A DNA stretch of 64,000 bases from Parabacteroides timonensis (GTDB taxonomy: Bacteria; Bacteroidota; Bacteroidia; Bacteroidales; Tannerellaceae): positions 278,516 to 342,515 of the forward strand of contig NZ_LT669941.1 in NCBI RefSeq assembly GCF_900128505.1. The letters are read 5' to 3'. Below, one piece after another: positions 26,247-34,067 of the stretch (positions within the stretch are counted from its first letter, which is position 1; each line of letters opens with the position of its first letter). The position numbers were made by a program, and so were the translations under genes. Below the pieces are notes generated by a model. The model made no database searches, was not told where the DNA came from, and worked only from the letters and a program-made list of their open reading frames with translations.

Positions 26247-26600
26247 ATGGAAGATATCAGTTTTGAAGCCCGCGTGCTTCATACGCCTTACGAAAAGCCG
26301 AATGCTTACAACGCTTTATCCATGCCGGTATATAACACAGCCTCTTACGAATTCGATACGGCCTCCCGCGAAGCCTGCTTTGCATTTATGAACCGTCTGC
26401 GACTGATCCGCCGTGCAACCAACCTGTTCGATAATAAGACACTGGCTATCCATCCGGCAAGTACCATCTATGGCAGTTTTTCGGAAGAACAGCGTCAGAG
26501 CATGGATATCAGCCAGCAGACCATCCGTTTGTCGGTTGGTTTGGAGTCGGTGAACGATCTGTGTAAAGATATCGAACAAGCTTTAGCTACTGGCAAATGA
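26247..26600 (+). pseudogene. Internally deleted Cys/Met-metabolism PLP enzyme remnant
   Basis: This 117-residue frame joins the two ends of a trans-sulfuration enzyme such as O-acetylhomoserine sulfhydrylase. Residues 1-42 (VLHTPYEKPNAYNALSMPVY, then NTASYEFDTA) match the N-terminus, and residues 43-117 (LRLIRRATNLFDNKTLAIHP, ASTIYGSF, IRLSVGLESVNDL) match the C-terminus. About 300 central residues are missing, including the PLP-binding lysine, so it cannot be a working enzyme. The junction, near 26370, keeps the frame, and promoter and start are intact. Its stop overlaps the next gene by 4 bp, so translation through the remnant may still matter for expression of the regulator. A small functional protein is possible but less likely. 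Confidence 0.85.
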
Positions 26601-27247
26601 GAACCTTTATTATAGCCGATAACCAGGATATTACTAAAGCCGGCATCTTATACCTGACAGATAAGATGCCGGAGATTGGTCTTGCGACTGAAGCGGCCGA
26701 TAAGAAAGAACTGCTTCAGCTACTGATCCGGTATCCCGAAGCAATCGTTCTACTCGATTATACCTTATTCGACTTGAACGGGGCAGAAGAGTTGATCATC
26801 CTGCAAGCCAGATTCAGGAAAGTCTCCTGGATTCTATTCAGTGATGAATTAAGCGAAGATTTCATCCGCCGGATTGTCTTCAGTAGCGAAGCATTCAATA
26901 TTTTGTTGAAAGATTCTTCTTTGGAAGAAATCTCCGGGGGTATTCTTTCTGCCTTTCATTCGCAGCAATTTCTTTGTAGCCGGATCAGGAGTTTACTTTC
27001 CGATAAACAAGTCGTATATGAACAAAAAGTACATCCGATACTAACCTCCACCGAAAGAGAAGTGCTGAAAGCCATTGCTTTAGGTAAGACAACCAAAGAG
27101 ATTGCAGCCGAACGTTTTTCAAGTATCCACACCATTACCACCCATCGAAAAAACATTTTTCGCAAGCTGGAAGTCAACAATATACATGAAGCCACACGAT
27201 ATGCTCTCCGCGCCGGAATTATAGATTCTGCCGAATATTATATATAG
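26597..27247 (+). CDS. NarL/LuxR-type response regulator (orphan)
   Basis: A 216-residue regulator. The receiver domain has IIADNQDITKAG at the N-terminus, phospho-acceptor aspartate in VLLDYTLFD (about residue 54) and lysine in ILLKDSS. The C-terminal LuxR-type helix-turn-helix is LTSTEREVLKAIALGKTTKE followed by IAAERFSSIHTITTHRKNIF. No histidine kinase gene is adjacent. It starts inside the stop codon of the preceding remnant (ATGA overlap), a hint of translational coupling. Targets unknown. Confidence 0.92.
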   Translation: MRTFIIADNQDITKAGILYLTDKMPEIGLATEAADKKELLQLLIRYPEAIVLLDYTLFDLNGAEELIILQARFRKVSWILFSDELSEDFIRRIVFSSEAFNILLKDSSLEEISGGILSAFHSQQFLCSRIRSLLSDKQVVYEQKVHPILTSTEREVLKAIALGKTTKEIAAERFSSIHTITTHRKNIFRKLEVNNIHEATRYALRAGIIDSAEYYI

Positions 27248-27370
27248 AGTAATTTATTTCACTATCTTTACACCGTCATTAGTTGTCATACTATGGTTTA
27301 TAAGTCCTGATGAACATTTTCCTAAATATGGCTGTTAATTTCATATATTATCAATTTTAAATAAGTACTC

Positions 27371-27652
27371 ATGAATAGAGCAGAACTCATTACAGCCCTG
27401 GCTGAAAGAAGCGGGTTGCAAAAACAGAAAGCAAGCAAGGTGTTAGAAGCCTACATGGAGATCGTAACAGAAGTATTAACAGAGAATGAAGAACTGACCC
27501 TGATTGGTTTTGGAACCTTATCCCCAAGACCACAAACCAGCCGCATGGCTCGTAATCCAAAAACAGGTGAACCTGTTATGATCGAAGCTAGAAGAACCGT
27601 TAAGTTCAAACCTGGCAAGTTCTTATTGGAAGCTATGAACGGAAAGAAATGA
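27371..27652 (+). CDS. HU-family DNA-binding protein
   Basis: A 93-residue nucleoid-associated protein of normal length. Features are MNRAELITALAERSGLQKQK at the start, the beta-arm RMARNPKTGEPVMIEARRTV with the intercalating proline, and KFKPGKFL near the end. It binds and bends DNA. A single-gene unit followed by a long stem-loop. Confidence 0.95.
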   Translation: MNRAELITALAERSGLQKQKASKVLEAYMEIVTEVLTENEELTLIGFGTLSPRPQTSRMARNPKTGEPVMIEARRTVKFKPGKFLLEAMNGKK

Positions 27653-27670
27653 AATAGCTGAATTAACAGA

Positions 27671-27765
27671 AAGAGGCTATCTCGGAAGTAAGACATAACG
27701 TTTAGCGTGTCAATTTCATCAGGACAATGACACTACAAGCTTACTTTGGGGACAGTCTCTTTTTG
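27671..27765 (+). terminator. Branched stem-loop terminator after the HU gene
   Basis: An imperfect outer stem pairs AAGAGGCTATC with GGGGACAGTCTCTT and AAGTAAG (27686-27692) with CTTACTT (27740-27746), enclosing an inner hairpin GTGTCA (27707-27712)/TGACAC (27728-27733), and ends in TTTTT. The inner segment has ACACTAC, as in the 22-bp arrays, but a 22-bp period is not convincing here. Confidence 0.55.
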
Positions 27766-27787
27766 TTGACTATCCGTTATCCTGAAA

Positions 27788-29392
27788 TTATACCATATCC
27801 TCCCCGGTCTTGACAATCTCTACCTTCAACGTCTTGTGGAAAGGAGTAAAGCGGGCGACCACCATAACGACAATAGCAAAAATCAATACATATCCGATAA
27901 TCGTTTTCAATGCAAGCAGCAGACTCTGCGATTGCAGGATCGTGTAAAGGCTATTACTTGCCAGTTGGGTTGCATCCGTCATATTATGTCCCTGAGCCAA
28001 TGCACTGTTCAATGACTGGTTATATTGCTGTGCCGCTAACGGATTCTGCATACTCATATTTTCCGAGAGGATAGCCATCCCTTGCAACTGTACGCGATAA
28101 AGCATATTATTAAAGAAAGAAGATGCCAACGCCGGAGCCAGTACAGACCGGCAGGCTATCAGAAAAAAGGCATTATATATCATCAGTTTGGGATTCATAT
28201 CTTCCACCGCGTAGACACCGAAAGCGATAAACAGAATCATCATACCCATTCCACGGAGGAACATGGGAAGGTACAGCATCTCGTATGTTCCGTTAGGCAT
28301 GATCCCGAAATAAAGAATACCTAGATAAATTACATAGCATAACATACCTCCGGATATCAGTATCCTGAAACGCCACCGTTGCCAGTGGAACCACCAGAAA
28401 CAGATCACTGCCCCACATATAAATCCCGGCAACATCCATAGGTTGAGGAAGTTGGCATGTACACTATCCACCCGGATAATACTATTCATATAACTGGTGA
28501 CCAGCGAACTGGTAGAAGAAAAGAACATGACCAGCATCATATAGAAATACCCGATCAAAGCCTTGCTGCTATTCAGTACTTCCAACCGGATATAAGGATT
28601 TTTCTTTGTCTTTTGCCGGAACAGGAATAGCCAGATCAATACCGGAATGGCAATCGCATACACCGTGATTTTTATCGATGAAAACCAGTCGAGCGTTTTG
28701 CCGTAAGTAGCAGAGTAAATGGTGAAAAGCAGGATAGAAGCCATCAGTAGGATACTTTTCCAATCGATTTCCCTGAACGGAAAGTTGATAGGACGCCGTG
28801 CATACCGGAAAAACATCAAGACAAAAGAGATAGCAACCAGCAACAGTAAAATAACGAAATAGTACATATATTGCCACTGATAATAATAGGCCAGTTGTGC
28901 CGTCACCGCCATCGAAACCTGTCCGGCAGAGAATACGATCGGATAGAAGTAAGCATAAAACTCACTACGGACATTCTTCGGACTGAACAGCGGGCGGATC
29001 ATCAGAATAATTTCCAACATGGCAAAAGCTTTCAGGAAACCGATAAAGAAACTGCATACAATAATAATATCCATCTGGTTGACCTGTGCGCAAATAAAAC
29101 TGAGTATCACCTGCAATAAGAGGTCGATCAATAGGATCGTCTTGGTCGTCACCACCGGTCGCACCTTCGGTATAAGCGGATAAGCTACCGCCATCCCTGC
29201 CGAGGTGGCATAGTATGCCATACTGATATCTTCACTCAACACCCCCAGTGTACCGGATACCTCGGTGATTGTTCCGGTATAGGCACCATTGATAAGGATG
29301 ATCGGAAGCATCACGACAAAAGCCGTGACAATACCCAACCACCGGGGAACCCAGGGACAGATCGGAACACTGAGAAGGGATTGAGAGGACAT
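27788..29392 (-). CDS. MFS drug-efflux transporter (EmrB-like, 14 TM)
   Basis: A 534-residue inner-membrane protein with about 14 hydrophobic segments, matching DHA2/EmrB exporters. It starts with SVPICPWVPRWLGIVTAFVVM and has the loop LIPKVRPVVTTK between helices two and three. In a working system it would pair with an EmrA-type fusion protein and a TolC-type channel. Both genes upstream in this operon are truncated by a deletion (see 29446-30527), so this transporter has lost its normal partners and may be idle unless it uses components encoded elsewhere. The reading frame itself is intact. Confidence 0.88.
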   Translation of the reverse strand: MSSQSLLSVPICPWVPRWLGIVTAFVVMLPIILINGAYTGTITEVSGTLGVLSEDISMAYYATSAGMAVAYPLIPKVRPVVTTKTILLIDLLLQVILSFICAQVNQMDIIIVCSFFIGFLKAFAMLEIILMIRPLFSPKNVRSEFYAYFYPIVFSAGQVSMAVTAQLAYYYQWQYMYYFVILLLLVAISFVLMFFRYARRPINFPFREIDWKSILLMASILLFTIYSATYGKTLDWFSSIKITVYAIAIPVLIWLFLFRQKTKKNPYIRLEVLNSSKALIGYFYMMLVMFFSSTSSLVTSYMNSIIRVDSVHANFLNLWMLPGFICGAVICFWWFHWQRWRFRILISGGMLCYVIYLGILYFGIMPNGTYEMLYLPMFLRGMGMMILFIAFGVYAVEDMNPKLMIYNAFFLIACRSVLAPALASSFFNNMLYRVQLQGMAILSENMSMQNPLAAQQYNQSLNSALAQGHNMTDATQLASNSLYTILQSQSLLLALKTIIGYVLIFAIVVMVVARFTPFHKTLKVEIVKTGEDMV

Positions 29393-29445
29393 ATAGTAAT
29401 TAATAATGAATAATTAATAATTGATGGTGGGGGGCATGGGAGTTT

Positions 29446-29828
29446 TTAATCCCTTTTCAACGCTTCCGTTTCCACCATCATCCCGGCACGAAGCAAGTTC
29501 ATATCTTCGGAAGATATATCCATTAGGTCGATCCGTACGGGAATACGCTGCTGTATCTTTACAAAATTACCGGCGGAATTATCTGTCGGCACCAGCGAAT
29601 ATTTCGATCCGGTAGCTTCGGAGATTGCCGTTACTTTCCCGTGAAAGATGCGGTTGTCGACAGCGTCTACCTTGATGCGTACTTCCTGCCCGATATAAAT
29701 ATGGCTGATCTGCGTTTCTTTATAGTTTGCCGTTATCCATTTGTCGTCGCCACGCACCAGGTTACTCAATGTCTGTCCGGCCTGCACCAGTTGACCGGTT
29801 TCCAGTGTGCGACGGCCCATATATCCGG
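29446..29828 (-). pseudogene. 3' fragment of an EmrA/HlyD-type membrane fusion protein
   Basis: Only the last 125 or so residues remain: GYMGRRTLETGQLVQAGQTL is the typical return strand of the lipoyl domain, followed by the beta-barrel ITANYKETQISHIYIGQEVR and a terminal beta segment. The N-terminal signal anchor, coiled coil and first lipoyl half are missing. The upstream boundary is fused out of frame to the 5' part of a tolC-like gene at about 29821-29828. An internal ATG at 29818-29820 could permit translation of a useless fragment. Confidence 0.85.
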
Positions 29829-30527
29829 TTGCAGGAGCAACGTTTCATCCAGTCCAAGGATGACATCCATTTGCTGGGAGACGATGGCTATATTGTCGTC
29901 TGCCTCTCGGTAGGCCAGTTGATCGTTGGTCAGTTGCAGTTCGCTGCGCAACTCGTCATTACGGGTGACGATCCCTTCCTTCTTCAAGCGGCGGATATCC
30001 TCCAGGCGGCGTGTCGACTCTTCCACATTCCGGGCAAATACATCCTTTTGTTTATACAAGCTGAAAAGATCCATATACCGGCTGAGCAGAAGCAGCTTAA
30101 TCTCGGCTTCATTATTGGTCGAGTTCAGGGCGGCGATCTGTTTTTCCAATGAGGAACGTTCGATCGTATAATGTATTTTTCCTCCCCGGTAGATCGGTTG
30201 CGTAACTTCTACATTATAATTATGCGACCAATCCGGCATATCCGGATGTACGGGTTGCGAAAGTCCTTTCCGGAAGACGGTCGGCTGTCCGATATATCCT
30301 GTAGTTGCCCCGATATGGATGTCCGGTAAGCTCGATGTTTGTGCCGTCTTTTCCTTGTCGGCAGCGATCACCTCCTGCATGCGGGTGGCTTTCAGTTGCA
30401 AACTATTCTCTGTGCCCAGCCGGAATAATTCATCGAGGGTAAGAGAATAAGCCTGTTGGGAACGGGTCGCAACAGGCTTCAGAATAAACAGTAACAATAA
30501 TAAACTATATCTTATCGAATATCTCAT
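29822..30527 (-). pseudogene. 5' fragment of a TolC-type outer-membrane channel gene
   Basis: The frame encodes a signal peptide (LLLLLFILKPVATRSQQ) and about the first 235 residues of an outer-membrane efflux protein: LTLDELFRLGTENSLQLKAT, WSHNYNVEVTQPIYRGGKI, and the helical AYREADDNIAIVSQQMDVIL. It breaks off at LGLDETLLLQPD. The second repeat half of the channel, about 200 residues, is absent. Beyond the junction the frame runs 18 meaningless residues into the emrA fragment and stops at 29766. It overlaps the marR gene by 23 bp. Confidence 0.87.
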
Positions 30528-30948
30528 TCAGCTTAGTCAATTGCTTCATACACGATTCCATGTGACGGGGATTCATTCGTTCGCCTATCTGGTCATACAT
30601 ATCTTTCAACATCGATTTTATGCGTCTGGCCATTTCTTCTCCTTCGGGAGTGAGGAAGATCAGTTTATTCCTCCGGTCGTTGGAGTCTTCCTGCCGGATC
30701 ACCCAGTTTTTCTTTTCCAGGTTATTGATCAGGTTGGTCAGGCAGGCTTTATCTTTAGCTGTCTTTTCAGCCAGTGTTTGTTGGCTGACTCCTTGTTCTT
30801 TCCACAGGCAGTGCATGATTTGCAGCATTTCGAAAGTCATATCGATATTATTCTGCTTGAGCAACCGTTGGATCGTTTGCCGGAAAGTCATTCGTGTTTT
30901 TAGAACCAAAAGGTTGAGTTCGTGGGCTAATTCGCCATTTGCTGTCAT
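30505..30948 (-). CDS. MarR-family transcriptional regulator
   Basis: A 147-residue winged-helix regulator. The recognition region is SQQTLAEKTAKDKACLTNLI and the wing is DSNDRRNKLIFLTPEGEEMA with the conserved DxRxxxxxLT pattern. It is the first gene of the efflux operon that follows (tolC fragment, emrA fragment, emrB) and would be expected to repress it. With that operon broken, the repressor may have lost its purpose or may control other genes. Confidence 0.92.
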   Translation of the reverse strand: MTANGELAHELNLLVLKTRMTFRQTIQRLLKQNNIDMTFEMLQIMHCLWKEQGVSQQTLAEKTAKDKACLTNLINNLEKKNWVIRQEDSNDRRNKLIFLTPEGEEMARRIKSMLKDMYDQIGERMNPRHMESCMKQLTKLNEIFDKI

Positions 30949-30968
30949 ACTTGTTCTCTTTGTTGGCG

Positions 30969-30976
30969 CAAAGGTA
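30969..30976 (-). promoter_or_regulatory. -7 box of the marR operon
   Basis: TACCTTTG on the minus strand, about 20 bp upstream of the marR start codon. Confidence 0.5.
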
Positions 30977-31057
30977 TGTATTTCTTTTGAAATTGGTTTA
31001 ATGTTTGACTATTTATTTTTATATGAAGGCCGGAAAACAAAGACTATTTGATGACGT

Positions 31058-31167
31058 TTCCGAATCAGACCGCAGATAGTCGTCACTACTCGCGCAGGGA
31101 ATAAAAAATAGCCGCGCAGGGAATTACAACTACCTGCGCGGCTAATGACGACTACTATAAACCGATG
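31058..31167. repeat. 22-bp-period intergenic repeat array (four to five units)
   Basis: Units at 31080-31101, 31102-31123, 31124-31145 and 31146-31167, with a weaker one at 31058-31079. Units 1 and 2 share the 11-bp half CGCGCAGGGAA, and unit 3 carries its complement CCTGCGCGG, forming a 9-bp stem (CCGCGCAGG with CCTGCGCGG). TAGTCGTC at the start and GACGACTA at the end form an outer stem. It separates marR from cysK, both on the minus strand, and may also act as the cysK terminator. Confidence 0.75.
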
Positions 31168-31182
31168 ATTTACTATTCTTTA

Positions 31183-32130
31183 TTATAAGGGATATTCCTC
31201 AAATGCATACAACACCGTCGACAGATACCGTTCCCCTGTGTCTGGCAATAAGGCCACGATTGTCTTGCCTGCATTCTCCGGTAGTTCGGCCAGCTTCAAC
31301 GCTGCATATACTGCTGCGCCGGAAGAGATTCCGACGAGTAAACCTTCCGTCTGTGCCAACTCACGGCTGGTGCGGATTGCATCGTCATTCTCTACCTGTA
31401 TGATTTCATCTACAAACTTGCCGTTATAAGTTTTAGGGATGAAGCCGGCACCGATACCCTGTATCTTGTGCGGACCGGGCTTGCCTCCCGAAAGAACCGG
31501 TGAGTCGCTGGGTTCTACGGCAACGATCTTTACATTCGGGTTATGTGCTTTCAACCCTTCTCCAACACCACTGACTGTACCGCCTGTGCCTACACCGGCA
31601 ACGAAGATGTCGACTTTACCATCCGTATCCCGCCAGATCTCCTGTGCAGTTGTCTTTATATGTACAGCAGGGTTTGCCGGATTTTCGAATTGTTGAAGGA
31701 TAACAGATCCCGGTGTTTCGTCACGCAAGGCTTCCGCTTTGGCAATAGCACCTTTCATGCCTTCTGCTCCGGAGGTGAGGACGAGGTGTGCACCGAGTGC
31801 TTTCAGCAGGTTACGTCGTTCCAGGCTCATCGTCTCCGGCATGGTAAGTACCAGTTTGTATCCTTTAGCAGCTGAAACAAAAGCCAGGCCGACACCCGTA
31901 TTGCCACTGGTCGGTTCGATAATGGTGGCTCCCGGCGTGAGGATGCCTTTTTCTTCGGCATCTTCAATCATTGCCAGGGCGATGCGGTCTTTCACACTGC
32001 CTGCCGGGTTGAAGTATTCTAGCTTTCCGATCAGTTTAGCATTTAAACCTTTATTTGCATTGAAATTGGAGAACTCTAACAAGGGAGTATTACCCACTAA
32101 GTCAGTTAGTTTTTGTGCTACGTTTGCCAT
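31183..32130 (-). CDS. cysK: Cysteine synthase A
   Basis: O-acetylserine sulfhydrylase, forming cysteine from O-acetylserine and sulfide. The 315-residue protein has NPAGSVKDR with PLP Lys47, PTSGNTGVGLAF (substrate loop), GTGGTVSGVG (phosphate loop) and LLVGISSGAAV near the C-terminus. Length and motifs are complete. The gene stands alone with its own promoter. Confidence 0.96.
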   Translation of the reverse strand: MANVAQKLTDLVGNTPLLEFSNFNANKGLNAKLIGKLEYFNPAGSVKDRIALAMIEDAEEKGILTPGATIIEPTSGNTGVGLAFVSAAKGYKLVLTMPETMSLERRNLLKALGAHLVLTSGAEGMKGAIAKAEALRDETPGSVILQQFENPANPAVHIKTTAQEIWRDTDGKVDIFVAGVGTGGTVSGVGEGLKAHNPNVKIVAVEPSDSPVLSGGKPGPHKIQGIGAGFIPKTYNGKFVDEIIQVENDDAIRTSRELAQTEGLLVGISSGAAVYAALKLAELPENAGKTIVALLPDTGERYLSTVLYAFEEYPL

Positions 32131-32166
32131 ATTCTTTCTAATTTTAGTTGTTCTTTATTTATACAA

Positions 32167-32174
32167 CAAAGATA
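32167..32174 (-). promoter_or_regulatory. -7 box of cysK
   Basis: TATCTTTG on the minus strand, about 37 bp upstream of the cysK start. Confidence 0.55.
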
Positions 32175-32252
32175 AGCATTGAATTGGTTGCCGGACATAC
32201 CATAAAGAGGGTATATTTTATTTTTGTTTATTAACGATAAAAATAATTCTCT

Positions 32253-32260
32253 TATCTTTG
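32253..32260 (+). promoter_or_regulatory. -7 box of the PUL 1 sigma-factor gene
   Basis: TATCTTTG, ending 11 bp before the ATG at 32272 and 20 bp before the ATG at 32281, which makes the second ATG a realistic start. Confidence 0.5.
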
Positions 32261-32271
32261 TACTATTCTGA

Positions 32272-32823
32272 ATGAAACAGATGGAAGAAAACGAACTTAT
32301 TTTATTACTAAAACAGAGTAGCAAGGAGGCTTTCACGACTTTATATAAAAAGTACTGGAAGCAGGTGTACAATTTCAGCCGGCTTTACCTGACGAGTCAG
32401 AGTGTGGCGGAAGAAGTTGTACAGGAGGTTTTTATAAAGGTATGGGAATCGCGCGACTTCCTGCGTGAGGAAGAAAATTTCAAAGGATTATTATTCATTA
32501 TCACCCGTAATCTTATCTTTAATATTCATCGAAAGAATGTAAATGAAGATTTCTATAAAATAACTGTCCTTTCCGCTATGGAAAGTTCGTATGATATAGA
32601 AGAAGAGATAGAAGCAAAGAACCTGAGCGAATATATCGATCTATTGATTGCCGAGTTGCCGCCACGTCGCCGTGAAATCTTTAATCTGAGCAGGAAAGAG
32701 AATAAAGCTTATAAGGAAATAGCGCTTTTATTGAATATATCGGAGAAGACCGTTGAGAATCAAATAAGCGAGGCACTCAAATATCTTAGGAAGAATATCG
32801 TTTTACTATCTCTGTTCGTATAG
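32272..32823 (+). CDS. ECF RNA polymerase sigma factor (PUL 1)
   Basis: A 183-residue extracytoplasmic-function sigma factor. Region 2 is ALYKKYW-like FTTLYKKYWKQVYNFSRLYL with SVAEEVVQEVFIKVWESRDF, and region 4 is ELPPRRREIFNLSRKENKAY followed by KEIALLLNISEKTVENQ. It is released by the FecR protein encoded next when the SusC partner senses its ligand. The ATG at 32281 gives a protein three residues shorter and better spacing from the -7 box. First gene of PUL 1, with a 99-bp gap to fecR that contains a GATAGG/CCTATC hairpin. Confidence 0.93.
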   Translation: MKQMEENELILLLKQSSKEAFTTLYKKYWKQVYNFSRLYLTSQSVAEEVVQEVFIKVWESRDFLREEENFKGLLFIITRNLIFNIHRKNVNEDFYKITVLSAMESSYDIEEEIEAKNLSEYIDLLIAELPPRRREIFNLSRKENKAYKEIALLLNISEKTVENQISEALKYLRKNIVLLSLFV

Positions 32824-32922
32824 GACAAAACCATCCCCCTTTTTATTTTCTGAAAAAAAATTGCGACCGGATAGGGGGAACCTATCTGTTCGGGTGTATT
32901 TATTATAAAGCGAGTAATAGAG

Positions 32923-33900
32923 ATGGATCAGAAGGATACAAAATATATATTGAAAAAACTTATGCAGGATGCATTGGCTGAGGAAGAGCAGGCTGCCCTG
33001 AACGACCGGAAGACCGTGAAGGGACAAATGTTCAGCCAATGGGAAAATGCTCCTGACGCTGTCAGCTCTGATCGGGCCGACGGGCGACAGATATGGTACC
33101 ATATCTGTCGGAGGCTTTCGAATAAAGCCTCCGACAGGAGATTTTTATACTATAAATTTTATAGTATAGCAGCTTCTTTGTTATTATTGCTGGCAGTAGG
33201 AAGCATGGCTTTCTATATAATCGGCAATAAGAAAGAGGTTGCGATGTATATCGTAACTTCAGGTATTCAGAATATGCAGTCGGTTTCTTTGCCTGATGGT
33301 ACGTTTGTGCAACTGGGTCCCGGTAGCAGATTAACTTATCCCGCCAACTTTACCGGAGAAACCCGCGAAATACAGTTAAGTGGACAGGCTTTCTTTGATG
33401 TCTACAGGAATCCAGCCAAGCCGTTCATCGTACATACTTCCAATATGCAGATAGAGGCATTGGGTACAGCCTTCGAAATCTTCGATTACGAAATAGAGAA
33501 TAAATCGGAAACGGTTCTACTGAACGGTAGTGTTCGTATCAATCTGAATCGTCCCACAGGAGATATGAAGGAATTTATCCTATCGCCGGATGAAAAGATC
33601 GTACATGATAGATGGGCCGATTCGACTTACATCCAGCCTGTAGATGCCGACAAATATACCGCCTGGCGTAAGCAGAAGATACTCAGTTTTGAGAATGAAA
33701 AACTATCGATGATCATCCCGCGCCTCGAACAATGGTACGGACGCAAGGTCATGTGCCAGCAGGATTTAGCAGATAAATACCGTTTTACGTTCAAAGTGAG
33801 GGACGAATCGTTGGAACGTATTTTATATATAATGGGAGAATCTTCTCCTCTGGGACATCAGAAGACCACTAATGGAAATTTTGTAATAAAGCTTAAATAA
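32923..33900 (+). CDS. FecR-type anti-sigma factor (PUL 1)
   Basis: A 325-residue inner-membrane protein. A cytoplasmic N-terminal region of about 80 residues binds the sigma factor; a membrane helix lies at about 85-105 (SIAASLLLLLAVGSMAFYII); the periplasmic FecR domain follows (VSLPDGTFVQLGPGSRLTYP, IQLSGQAFFDVYRNPAKPF); and a C-terminal STN-like domain (SFENEKLSMIIPRLEQWYG) contacts the SusC N-terminus. It transmits the nutrient signal inward. The coding sequence just before the membrane helix holds three consecutive perfect palindromes (33086-33168), which the paralog at 45108 lacks. Confidence 0.93.
   Translation: MDQKDTKYILKKLMQDALAEEEQAALNDRKTVKGQMFSQWENAPDAVSSDRADGRQIWYHICRRLSNKASDRRFLYYKFYSIAASLLLLLAVGSMAFYIIGNKKEVAMYIVTSGIQNMQSVSLPDGTFVQLGPGSRLTYPANFTGETREIQLSGQAFFDVYRNPAKPFIVHTSNMQIEALGTAFEIFDYEIENKSETVLLNGSVRINLNRPTGDMKEFILSPDEKIVHDRWADSTYIQPVDADKYTAWRKQKILSFENEKLSMIIPRLEQWYGRKVMCQQDLADKYRFTFKVRDESLERILYIMGESSPLGHQKTTNGNFVIKLK
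33086..33168. repeat. Three stacked palindromes inside the fecR coding region
   Basis: First, a perfect 24-bp palindrome at 33086-33109 centred on GGTACC. Second, CTGTCGGAGGCTT (33105-33117) pairs perfectly with AAGCCTCCGACAG (33125-33137) and shares CTGTC with the first, so the two are mutually exclusive. Third, TATACTATAAA (33146-33156) pairs with TTTATAGTATA (33158-33168) around one base. All three lie in frame in the segment between the cytoplasmic domain and the membrane helix. Confidence 0.85.
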
Positions 33901-33923
33901 TTAATAACTTAAATTTATCGCCT

Positions 33924-33983
33924 ATGAACACATGAAGGGGTTAACCTAAAAAAATTGGAAGATACCTGCAAGTACCTTCCAAT
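33924..33983 (+). promoter_or_regulatory. susC leader element of PUL 1: mini-ORF plus hairpin
   Basis: A four-codon frame ATG AAC ACA TGA (33924-33935) is followed by AAAAAAATTGG and a hairpin at 33954-33983: an 8-bp lower stem (ATTGGAAG/CTTCCAAT), an A-C mismatch, a 3-bp upper stem (TAC/GTA) and a 6-nt loop. The same layout with different bases is present at 46026-46083 before the other susC. The susC ATG follows 84 nt later. No long T-tract follows, so it is not a simple terminator. Confidence 0.65.
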
Positions 33984-34067
33984 CCGTGAGTTTTCGAAAA
34001 ATGCATGTCACAAAGGAGTCGAAGCCAAGGACTTGCATTTAGTATTCATCAAAAACAATACAAAGTT

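Noticed and set aside
27671..27765. A sixth 22-bp array after the HU gene
   Set aside because: It contains TGACACTAC once in the right form, but neighbouring 22-bp segments do not resemble it; it is better described as a terminator stem-loop.
29393..29445. Insertion-sequence scar next to the broken efflux operon
   Set aside because: Only AT-rich short direct repeats (TTAATAAT-type) are present, with no terminal inverted repeats or transposase remnant.
32870..32886. Terminator between sigma and fecR in PUL 1
   Set aside because: GATAGG/CCTATC forms only a 6-bp stem with a short loop and no following T-tract; it is mentioned only as a small hairpin.
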